NCBI GenBank assembly: GCA_028023455.1
Contig: JAQFVV010012405.1
Span: forward strand, 7,855,291-7,919,290
DNA length: 64,000 nt
DNA from: Epiperipatus broadwayi
Lineage: Eukaryota > Onychophora > Udeonychophora > Euonychophora > Peripatidae
Reading direction: 5' to 3'
Every line of letters starts with the position of its first letter. The first letter of the stretch is position 1. Below, piece after piece: positions 55,420 to 64,000 of the stretch. The notes under the pieces were generated by a model. That model was not told the DNA's origin, searched no databases, and was given only the letters and a program-made list of their open reading frames with translations. The position numbers and the translations under genes were made by a program.

Positions 55420-57040
55420 TGTAACCAAGAAAGCAAACAACTAAAAATTAGATTGGCAACCTAAAATCATGTCATCTAGTAATAATATAGATATGCGAGA
55501 CTCAATATAAATTAAAAGTGGAAATGATTATTTTTAATAAGGGAGATAAATCAAATCTTAATACTTATATATATATAATTAACTCAATTTTCTCAAATCT
55601 TTTCATAAATAAATAAACCATCTCCATAAACAATAAATTAAAACATTTTTTATAATCTTATAGATTTACATTTATAAATCGGTTTATCCCCCCAACCCTT
55701 TCCCTCTTATTAAAAACTATGGAATAAATTAAACATGTTTCAATTTCGGACAATTCAATATTATTACTAGATAAAAGGATTTCAGATTACAGTTCAATTT
55801 TTAATTGTTTGCTCGCTCAATTCCTTTATAGCTGACCTTAAAATAATAATAAACATACGTAGAAAATCTCATTAAAATTTTTAATGTTTACACCTATATT
55901 TATATATCTGAAAACCATATAATTATTATATATAAATGGGCAAGTACTCTGCTTATAATCTATTTTTTCGAGCTCATTTTAATCTGATTTTCTTATATAA
56001 CTTTTTAATTATGTTTTCAAAAAATATATGGGGCCTTGATGGATGACGTATATTTGTAATATTGCTAAAATAATAAAATGAAATTTGGCTAATGCCTTGC
56101 TGATGATCAATTTTTATCTAACCTTAGAAAGCAATTTTATAACCAATTTGAGATATTTCTGAGATTAAATTTTTTTATATTCTATAATTAATAAATCTTT
56201 TTTGTTGTTTTTTCATATACATTTATAAAATACTAAGCATTATATATAATTCTTGGAATTGGTGAATATGATAATTGAAATTTCCAAAAAGTTTTGATTT
56301 ACATGCATCATTTGACCAGTTGTAAAGAAACATCTTAATTTTATGTCAAAATATGACTTCTATGTAACAAGCTAATGCAGCCACTTTCCATTTTTAAAGT
56401 CAAACTGGATTCATTTTGTTTTTAAAAAAGAAGATATAATAAGCACAAACATGCATTATGCTATGATCTTGAATAAACATAAAAAAGACAAACTATATAA
56501 TTAATTAAAAACAGGATTTTCAATAAAATTGATATGCTTGTTTTTTGTTTTTTTTCCAAAAGTGTGATCTCTTAATGCTAAGGGGTACAATTCAAGATGG
56601 ATGAATTAGATAATCCTGATCCTCATTATCAGATCATTAAGATATTGTCAATAAGAAATTTCAGCATACAGAATCATCCTTCCATTAATAAGTATTATTT
56701 TACAGACTAGTTCATTGATTAAAGCATATCAAAGTCAATCAGAAACAATATGGACAAAAAGTCAAAATCATCTTCAAGTATAACTGACTCTATGGATAAC
56801 ACTAAAGATTCATTGGCTCAGATGAAAGTCCAAAGACAAAATATTAAAAAAAAAATATTTCCAACATAAATTGTAAATATTTTCTTCCAGAATTGTCCTT
56901 CTTAATTAATGGTAGTTAATATTCTTCTAATATTATTTTAATTCACTTTAAATGATATTTATCTTTAAAATGATTATATTAAAAATCCTTACACAACATC
57001 TTCAGGTTTAGTGAGAGATGAATATTGATTATTTTATGAT
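55420..57040. other. AT-rich stretch, no gene seen
   Basis: Only AT-rich DNA with short A/T runs is visible. Confidence 0.5.
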
Positions 57041-57044
57041 CAGT

Positions 57045-57450
57045 TTCCATTAAGCCTGCATACTACCCATCCATCATCTATGTATTTAAATGGATACTAT
57101 TCTATACATAAGGGGTCAGAGTGTCTTGAGGTCAACATAGGCATAACAACAATATTGGCATCATCATGGGATTTGGGCATTCTATCTTTAGATTTTCAAT
57201 GGTATGGATGGCTGAAAAGTTGGAGGTTGGAGTAGATTGAAGCCTGTCCATTAAAGTATAAAGATTTACTATTTTAATATAAACTGAGCACTGATTATAT
57301 ATGTGTGTAGGAGATGATAATCTGGATCAACTGACGAGTGCTGATTCAGCATGAAATGTGCATATTGGTGATTATTTATCTTTTCTCCATGTGTGTGGTC
57401 ATGTGTGGATAGTTGATGGTTACTTAAAAGTCTGAGTTCAAATCCCCTAT
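57045..57450 (+). mobile_element. Family A repeat, near full length
   Basis: All blocks are in order: 'tttaaatggatac', 'aggggtcagagtgtcttgag', 'gtcaacataggcata', 'gattttcaatggtatggatg', 'gattgaagcctgtccattaa', the hammerhead at 57320-57372, and the end 'aaaagtctgagttcaaatcc' then 'cctatat'. It is the best plus-strand copy. Confidence 0.87.
57315..57378 (+). ncRNA. Type I hammerhead ribozyme motif, best-preserved copy (family A)
   Basis: Stem I strand ATCAA (57326-57330) precedes CTGACGA (57331-57337). Stem II GTGCTG/CAGCAT (57338-57343 with 57347-57352) has six pairs including one G-U and an ATT loop. GAA is 57353-57355, stem III ATGTGCAT 57356-57363, cleavage-site A 57364 and TTGGT 57365-57369, which pairs with ATCAA. 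A second stem I helix is possible between GATAATC (57316-57322) and GATTATT (57370-57376) across a TGG bulge. That bulge/internal-loop layout resembles natural type I hammerheads with stem I-stem II loop contacts. Core complete; predicted cut 57364/57365. Confidence 0.82.
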
Positions 57451-57834
57451 ATTTAAAAGATTTTCTTTTAACTTATTGCATATTTGTTATATTAAAATAA
57501 GTGTTTTATTTATAAATATATTGTGACAGACACACCGACATTACATTGTTTTTTATTATTAAATATGAAAAAAATAAAAGTTCGCAAATAAAAACATCTT
57601 TTTTAAGAATTAAAAATTGAAAATTAAAATTCTATACTAAACTCATATATGTATATAAAATTGCACAGATGAAAAAAAATTATTAAAATAAAACTTTATT
57701 AAAAATAGAAAAAATATTTAAAAGCAAAAACTTAAAAAGATTTAGAGATAAAAATATATCTTTAATTTTGGAAAACACATTATGTTATTGAAAAATGGAA
57801 ATGATTATTTTAATTAGTAAGCTAGCCCTTGGGC

Positions 57835-58240
57835 ATTTCAAATGTATAAGCAACGGTCAGATTGGAGAGAAAAACGATGGAATCAGACCTCAGCGAAAGG
57901 ACCATCACATCGTAGTGACGTAATGTCAATTGAATTCTTAAAATTAATATAAAAGGAAAAGATTGGTTTAATAGTGATTAAGAGAGGACAGATATGTGTT
58001 AAGTTGGAGAAGGTTGGAGGAGAAGGGATTGAAAGATGCACTTTCAATTCCTTCAGTTGTTCAAAAAATGAAACATCGTTTTCCAATATTGTGGACCACA
58101 GGACATCAAGGCCCGGAAGAATACCATCAACTATAAAGGACCAATGGTTAACTGCACACCGATCTCCTTATGACTTTGTGGGAATTAATACCTTCCATTA
58201 CAAAAAAATCAGAGACTACAGACATTTTTCAAAGTAAGAA
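57835..58240. other. Unassigned block, higher GC, open on both strands
   Basis: The composition changes at about 57835. A CRE-like GTGACGTAA lies at about 57914. The plus-strand frame 57974-58237 encodes 87 residues (HRTSRPGRIPSTIKDQWLTA, then SPYDFVGINTFHYKK). No family is recognised. It may be an exon, an LTR piece or an unnamed element. Confidence 0.3.
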
Positions 58241-58592
58241 ATATATAATTAATGAACATTTCTAAACAAAAGAACTCTAAATGCTAAACGTTTCAATATT
58301 TTAAATAGAAGAATTTCCTATCTGACTAAATTAGTTATAATTTTATTTGATGTATTTCTTTTTTGTAAAATCATTTCCATTTATTTTTTTTTGTTCTTTA
58401 AGTTTTTATTATGATTTCTGTTTTTCATTAAATTAAATTATATAAATGTTAAACTTAAGTCGGGCGTGAATGGCTGTATAGATTTGTAAAGTTATATTAG
58501 GGGAGGGTAATCTTAGGTTATTTGTTTCGTAGTTGAATTAGGTCAATGGATTGGATATATTGGTGTAATTAGTAGATGTAGTATGAGGTTCA

Positions 58593-59245
58593 CTATGGGC
58601 AGAATCGCTTTATATGCCGCACCCACTCATTTTGCCTATGGGAGGAATTATAAGATGGAGACCGCAGTTCCTTCCTATGGAATTTTTTTTTATTGCTCTT
58701 ATCATCAGATAGATGTAGTATTCCTATCTGATGAGAAGCAATTTCTTCTCTTAACCTAATTGTGCTGTCGTATTTCATGTTACATTGAACACATCGATAT
58801 ATCAGATGGATTGACGCTGGTTTGACTGCGAACTTTTGGCCTAAGGTTAAATAAGGATAGAATATTTTCTTTTCAAATGCAAATCTATGTAGTCTATTTA
58901 TACTCGACACTCTAAATAAAAATGCATTAAATTTAAGTTGGGTATAGACACTTGCATGGGTTCGTTACCGGTTAATTATGTTTTTGGTTTTCATATTTGA
59001 TCAAAATGTATAGACATTCGGTAAATACTGATACCTTACAGTGAGTATCTAAGATGTATTTATGTCAGATGTCTTTTAAGTTATTGGTGTCTTGTGGTAT
59101 CTTATGATGAATGCCATTGGGTTTCTTATAAATTCCCCTCTGCATTTTCATCAATGACTTTATATTTTGATCATTTATGTTTACTTTGAAATGTTTTTGA
59201 CCATGTAATCTATGTAACCGATCTATACTCAACATTTATAAAACA
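58593..59245 (-). other. Unassigned coding-like module, present twice
   Basis: Minus-strand frame 58593-58910 starts MSSINRLHRFAFEKKIFYPY and has CVQCNMKYDSTIRLREEI with a following HQIGILH, a Cys-Cys/His-His spacing not typical of C2H2 fingers. A second minus-strand frame from about 59239 starts MLSIDRLHRLHGQKHFKVNI. The shared starts ('M-x-S-I-x-R-L-H-R') and nearby DNA similarity suggest a diverged duplicated module. Function is unknown. Confidence 0.35.
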
Positions 59246-59739
59246 AACTTTTATAAATCCATCTGTGCGAATTTATAATAGTATAAAAATTAAAATGTAA
59301 ATTAAAATCTAAAATAAAAGTTAAAAATAGTGTTAAATGTTAAAGTAAACATGCTAAAATAATAATGTTAAATTTTATATATATGTGCATAAATAAATGT
59401 TTGTATGTTAATTACTGGCAGTGGCTTATTTTATTCTTTTTTATATATATTCTTAGATAAGAATTTATTATAAAATATAAATCTCTGCTATTTCACTGAG
59501 CTAGTGACAATGGGCTAACGACCGGATATCAAAATATATAAAATATAATTATTATTTTTTACTTGCATATCTGCCTACTTCATAAATTTTCTAGGTTCAA
59601 ATGCCTAATGGTGCTCTGTGGTGCAGATTATGTTAAGTCCTTTTCATGTTTAATAATAAAAAAACAATGGAATGTCGTTGTGCCCGTTACAATATATATA
59701 GTTTCTATGATTATAATACATATATAAATCATCATCATT

Positions 59740-60150
59740 TTCAATTATAACCGATCCATTGAAGAATGAAGGTTCTACTAAGTTTAATCTAATTTCTTTG
59801 ATTAATGTCCTCTTTTTCCCATATCACGATCTAATGTTTCTATTTCAATCCTCAACCTTTAATATGGTCTCTTTCTAAAAAATCTGTTACAAATATTTGG
59901 CATCCATATTATGACATTTCATTTCTTTGTTTCTGCACCCATATATTTTGCTGTAGATTTTGTGTTTTTCCCAATATATATCTTTCCATATTTCACTGAA
60001 TAATCTGAGGCTTCTACATTGCTCTTCTACTCTCAGATCTATTAAGAAAGCAATGATAAAACATATGTTTCCATATATATATTCATGAAAATAAACATAC
60101 CTTCTGTGCATTAGGAATCCAAGTATATGATTAATTTTATGCATTATGTT
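59740..60150 (-). pseudogene. LINE ORF2 fragment
   Basis: The minus-strand frame 59887-60144 includes LRVEEQCRSLRLFSEIWKD, which parallels the segment at 28440 (LSRRAMQRLQTTHWSMEK) before the C-terminal LINE block. It is highly decayed. Confidence 0.4.
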
Positions 60151-60706
60151 TCATCTGTATCATCACTCTGAGCAAATTATTTATAGTTGTTAATTTGCTA
60201 GCTCGTTATCAATTTTTATTATCTCCTTTTTTTCAGAAGTCATTGAACATTACTTAAGTTTTTTAGCATTTATTTTTAAATGTATTTTCTGCCTATTATC
60301 TGATAGTTTTTGCAACATTTTCCAGAGGCTATGAAGTATTCTTAATGAAAATAAATACATAGCCTCAAAATAAGTATGACTAAAGTAATCTCCATTTATT
60401 ATCATTTTCTTAGCTTCAATTTTAATCTAAATAATATTTTGCATGTCACCACTGTAAAATGTTCTGGAGAATTGAAATCACTCTACCACACATCCCTTTA
60501 TTAATCTTAATCAAGTAGAGTAATCATCATCACTATTAACATTTTGTATTTTTTAAGCTCACTCTAAACACACATCAGTGAAGCTATATATTTTGAAAAA
60601 ATTTCAAGCTTAGTGCTTTTGGAACTTACTTGATCACATATTCATAGCTTGTGCTACTAATAGTTTTTTATTAGCAATAAATTATGCAAATATATGTAAA
60701 TTATTT

Positions 60707-61180
60707 AACCAGCCCATTTCTTAAAAATCAGAAAGCAGGCATTTTTTGTTGTTGATGGCATTAGAATCATTCACAATGAAACATGCTTCTTTTACTTTGT
60801 GCTTGATGTCATTTCTCTCACAGCCCATGATCTCAGCAGTAGTGGGTTTGAACATATGATTAGAAGCTTTTTGATTATTGACCTGCCTTCATTTTTGATT
60901 CAGTGTAGAAACACTGGTAATAATTGTGGCTCATGTCTCTTGTAGTAAGTAAATCCACAGCCCATTTGAGATCATGTCATCTTGCACATGACCTGAGGGT
61001 TTTATCTGGTGCAATTTTATATTTAGAGTTAATTATCAGTCTATTAGTAGCTGGTGGAGTTCAAAAGCTTACTTTGAAAACATTGGCAAGTCATATTTTT
61101 CAGAAATTGACAATATATCTTCATATTTTACAAAGCTATGGTTATATCAAAAATATTTAAGAAATAGATGTTTTCTCATA
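60707..61180 (-). pseudogene. PLE GIY-YIG endonuclease fragment
   Basis: Minus-strand frames read LLQETWATIITSVSTL (compare YYGETRATIATRISQH of the 42008 ORF), then ASNHMFKPTTAEIMGCERND and IKHKVKEACFIVNDSNAINN, matching the 42008 protein's SGHVFEP and ERHDIKRKVKKAYFIAEDS blocks. It is the same PLE subfamily, broken by stops. The plus-strand ORF 60924-61160 is a shadow of this fragment. Confidence 0.7.
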
Positions 61181-61454
61181 ATCTATAAATCCACTGCAAA
61201 ATGACAATTTATGTTCTTTAATCTTTATGCAATATCAAGTTTGTAATTTGATTTGTTCTTCTGGTTGGTTTGAGATCAAGGTTATTAGCAAATGAATTGT
61301 AGTCATCTTAGAAAAAATTTTGTATAGAAGATTAACACGTCTATAACTTCTAATATATTCTTTATCAATATTTATTATTTTTTATATTCATATGGTGTGT
61401 GTATATATATAATATTTAAATAAATGTATATTGTCTGTACTAAACTTAATGTAA

Positions 61455-61785
61455 TTATAAGGGGTTTGAACTCAGCTTTTCAAACCTCCTACAGCTATCT
61501 AATTCATCTTATTCATATGACCACATACATTTGAAAAAGATGATGATCTCCAGTGTGTGTAATTTGCACTGAAATAGTGATCATCGGTTGGTCTGGATCA
61601 CCATCTCACACACATATATACAATCAATGCTCATGGTGACCTGGATCAACTGATGAATTCTGGTTTAGCATGAAATAGATATACTGGAGATTACACATAT
61701 GGTCATGTATATCAGTTGAATAATATTGATTGAATAGCTGTAGGAAATTTGAAAGTCTGAATTTAAGTCTCTTACATATAAATAT
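61455..61785. mobile_element. Two family A ends, head to head, with one ribozyme core
   Basis: 61460-61615 is family A on the minus strand with a damaged core (CCGATGA). 61625-61780 is on the plus strand with a core-complete hammerhead. They form a diverged palindrome like 2226-2389, but keep the ribozyme segments. Confidence 0.75.
61634..61682 (+). ncRNA. Hammerhead ribozyme motif, core bases intact (family A)
   Basis: ATCAA (61635-61639) precedes CTGATGA (61640-61646). Stem II occupies 61647-61661 (one mismatch), GAA 61662-61664, stem III ATAGATAT 61665-61672 (three pairs, GA loop) and cleavage-site A 61673. The next base is C rather than T, so the first stem I pair is lost although TGG pairs beyond it. 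Confidence 0.6.
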
Positions 61786-61862
61786 AACGTCATGTGAAAA
61801 TTTTACCAAATCTATTTTATATAATAATTGATTTGGTAAAATTTTTATATGATGTTATATTT
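61780..61862. repeat. Foldback with 33-bp arms
   Basis: AAATATAACGTCATGTGAAA onward (61780-61812) is the reverse complement, with few mismatches, of 61830-61862. It lies directly before the PLE coding fragment at 61908 and could be the inverted junction of that element's terminal repeats. Confidence 0.8.
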
Positions 61863-61907
61863 ATTCATTATTAAAATATTATTTATCAATATATATATAA
61901 ACATTAA

Positions 61908-62613
61908 ATGCATAAAGAGTTGGGGTCTATAATTAAACCTGATAACTACCAATCTGTATCTCATAAAGTAATCGCTTTGAGAAATTATTGTTATAAAAAT
62001 AAGAGATTAAATAATTCTAGTGGAGTAGCTTTGTTTCAAAAAGGTCAATTTTATAAAGATTATTTGAGTGTTGGCTACTCTGATAAATTTTTTAAAAGTA
62101 TTTTATTTAATAGTAATAATATTTGCAATAATATAAAGGATAAAGAAAAATATGATTTTATTTCTTTGCCATTTAAATTGCCTTCTTATAAAATTGTATG
62201 TAAAAACAGTAATTTGTTTGGAAATAAGAAAATTGCTTGGAAAAGAGATATTACTTTGAATAATTTATTAAATAATACAAAGGAAATTTTTGATAGAAAT
62301 ACTATTCCTGGAGTAAAGTGTACTATTCTTTGTTTTTGTAAGAAGATACATATAGGTCAGAGTAGTTTGTGCTTAAATGAAAGAATAAAGGTACATAAAA
62401 GTAGGGTTAGAAATAAATATCTTAGTTCTGCTTTATATATCCAGAAAAAAGATGCAAGCTAAGATTGTCTTTTTTGAGAGAAATGAAATAAAAAGAAGTA
62501 TTAAAAAATCTTTATTATTAAAAATTTATGATTCTGAAGCAATTAACTTATTTAAAAGTTCTTTTAATATTAAGGGAGTATGGGAGATAAATGGAATTAT
62601 GGGTAATGTTTAG
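61908..62613 (+). CDS. PLE C-terminal region with GIY-YIG, one frameshift
   Basis: Frame 1 (61908-62462, 184 residues) contains KGQFYKDYLSVGYSDKFFKS (C-terminal RT/connector), NNLLNNTKEIF, then GVKCTILCFCKKIHIGQSSL and CLNERIKVHKSRVRN, a GIY-YIG nuclease with 'IHIGQ' in place of 'YIGET' and the Cys pair CFC. The frame shifts by one base around the A-run at 62442-62448. The second frame (ATG at 62452 to TAG at 62611-62613) continues with FFERNEIKRSIKKSLLLKIY and NLFKSSFNIKGVWEING, the normal C-terminal tail. Apart from this single slip it is intact. It is a different PLE family from the other copies, with very AT-rich codons. Confidence 0.75.
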
Positions 62614-62749
62614 TATAAATATGTTATTTTGTAGTTTTTTTACATTTGAAAAGTCTGCTTGTAGCAGTGAAACCATTGGTAGTGTTTTAGAGTTTATTTT
62701 CTTGGCTAGTTGGATTGAGTTCTAAATTTGAGTTAATTTTGATATATAT

Positions 62750-63145
62750 ATATTGTAACCAGTTGGGTCACATAGCACACAATAATATAGTGTAACGTTT
62801 ATTTATATACGTTACAAATATATTGGCATTGGGTAAAAAAAACTAAAAGATAAAAGTGGATTTAAAATTTTGTTGAGTAATTTTTTTTTAAAAAAAAAAA
62901 AAACGTACAATGAGGGTTGAATTATTCTTCTTATTTTTTTTTTATGTGATTAGTAATAACAGTAATTGGAGAGAACAAAAGAATTCCAAAAGCAAGTAAA
63001 AAAAGATAAGCTGAAAGTAGAAATACTCAAATTAATTAAAGATGACCGAAAACTTGAAGAAAATAAAGACTTTATTACATAAAATTTATAAAGACTGGAT
63101 AAGATTAAAAAGGCATGGTACTAGCAAGCGCAGAAGTCCTGAAAA
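62750..63145. other. AT-rich leader before a promoter-like segment
   Basis: 'tgtaaccagttgggtcacat' at 62755 could be the TG start of an LTR. 'gtaacgtttatttatatacg' with 'ttac' is a small palindrome near 62792-62815. Poly-T/poly-A runs occupy 62880-62905. No ORF is supported. Confidence 0.3.
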
Positions 63146-63150
63146 CTGGA

Positions 63151-63160
63151 TATAAAAAGG
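63151..63160 (+). promoter_or_regulatory. TATA box
   Basis: TATAAAAAGG is a textbook metazoan TATA box, followed by an abrupt rise in GC content and complexity about 25-30 bases downstream (around 63180-63190), where transcription would start. It may drive a host gene or an LTR retrotransposon. Confidence 0.45.
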
Positions 63161-63184
63161 AGGGATCCGGTTGAAGGAACGTCT

Positions 63185-63437
63185 TGTTCGTTTTGTTTCT
63201 CTAGTTGGTCTTGGATAACATTGATATATCCAAGATCACTCTTCGCTGAAGGAATTCGGCATGTCGCAGTGAACCGGAGCTTCTGAAGACATTGGACCTA
63301 ATGATGTACACCAGGAAAAGCCTTCGTGACCGACTGGGGAAATGGACCACAAGATCAAGCAATAACCAAAAGGCCGAGCTCATTATAACCAAAAAACTAT
63401 GCATAGTTATCTACTACTGAATTCATGAAACTTACCG
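63185..63437 (+). other. Possible transcribed first exon or LTR R-U5 segment
   Basis: This region is much less AT-rich than its flanks and ends at a good donor (CCG|GTAAGAAT, GT at 63438-63439). A 39-codon frame starts at 63301 (MMYTRKSLRDRLGKW, then TTRSSNNQKAELI) and stops at 63420, before the donor. Because that frame ends before the donor it may be an upstream ORF, or the region may be non-coding. Confidence 0.35.
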
Positions 63438-63961
63438 GTAAGAATAATTATCCTGATTGTGACAAAGTTAACTATTTAAAACTACTCGTAAAAATAAACG
63501 TATAAAAGAATCCCGATAGTGACTTTAATTTTTCTATATGAGAGACTCTTATTTAACCAAGAACTTTTTGTTTATTTTAACTGATATTTATATTTTCTGG
63601 ATATTTCCCACCTGAATTAAATGTGTTCTCTCCAAGGTATTAATTAGCTACTTAACATGAAGTATTTTAGTTTGTCAAAATTAAAAATATTTCTAATATC
63701 AATTCTCATTTGTGCGTTATTAATAATAGTTATTATTTTTTATTATTAAATTTATTTTTAGTGTAATAAGATTTAAACGTAAGTTACCTTTGTCAATATG
63801 TTTCAATACGCCCAGGACTAATAATCGTAAAAATCATTAATTCTCATTACGGTAGAATTACCGCCCCTTAAAAAAAATATAATAAAAATCTTTTTATTTT
63901 TTTTTGTTTTACAACTTGCGAGAGGTGCTGGCAACATATTTCAGCGGATTCTTAGGAATTC

Positions 63962-63969
63962 TGGCGCCC
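63962..63969 (+). other. Primer-binding-site-like octamer
   Basis: TGGCGCCC is the start of lysine-tRNA primer binding sites in many LTR retroelements. The bases after it (ATAGTAAATAA) do not extend the match. With the TATA box upstream and a possible TG start at 62755 it suggests, but does not prove, an LTR of about 1.2 kb at the window edge. Confidence 0.3.
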
Positions 63970-64000
63970 ATAGTAAATAAAATTAAAAGTTGATTTTGTC

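Noticed and set aside
57974-58237. 87-residue plus-strand ORF as a conserved gene
   Set aside because: There are no recognisable domain and no clear splice or start context. The opposite strand is equally open. It is listed only as an unassigned block.
60924-61160. 78-residue plus-strand ORF with membrane-like residues
   Set aside because: It is antisense to a PLE endonuclease fragment recognisable by comparison with the 42008 ORF.

Overview
This is a strongly AT-rich stretch of an animal (metazoan) nuclear genome. The evidence is scattered, decayed non-LTR retrotransposons, Penelope-like elements (PLEs) with GIY-YIG endonuclease domains, a mariner transposase relict, tRNA-derived SINEs with perfect target-site duplications, many foldback repeats and microsatellites, and no sign of bacterial-style dense coding. 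The repeat mix resembles lophotrochozoan genomes (molluscs, flatworms), but I cannot fix the species from sequence alone.

Almost no host coding sequence is recognisable. The best candidate is one minus-strand exon at 5270-5490, with good splice sites at both ends and a peptide resembling the thrombospondin N-terminal / laminin-G-like fold. Weaker exon candidates lie at 6894-6982, 38222-38459 and 45453-45505. A TATA box, a possible transcribed segment with a splice donor, and a primer-binding-site-like octamer occur at 63.15-63.97 kb.

Layout: 0-2 kb, LINE reverse transcriptase relict; 5.3-6 kb, host exon and a ribozyme-bearing repeat; 7.8-10.2 kb, long LINE relict; 11.4-14.4 kb, nearly complete but dead PLE with palindromic pLTRs; 15-18 kb, repeat family A; 20.6-26.4 kb, family B, a palindromic MITE-like element, LINE, SINE, pLTR palindrome and two family A copies; 28-31 kb, LINE tail, SINE-like fragments, family A; 36.5-40.6 kb, minus-strand LINE tails and family B; 42.0-42.4 kb, intact PLE endonuclease ORF; 46.7-48 kb and 51.5-53 kb, LINE fragments; 53.7-55.2 kb, mariner relict split by another ribozyme-like insert; 57-57.5 kb, family A; 57.8-59.3 kb, an unassigned module; 60.7-62.6 kb, two PLE fragments; 63-64 kb, promoter-like end.

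The most interesting signal is self-cleaving RNA. Two unrelated dispersed repeat families, A (about 400 bp) and B (about 415 bp), carry type I hammerhead ribozyme signatures: the C-U-G-A-N-G-A box, stem II, GAA, a self-complementary stem III, the cleavage-site nucleotide and a matching stem I. At least six family A/B copies keep every core nucleotide. A third version sits inside the mariner relict with one core substitution. Both families also occur as adjacent same-strand copies. This is what one expects of retrozyme-like or PLE-linked retroelements that move through circular or multimeric RNA.
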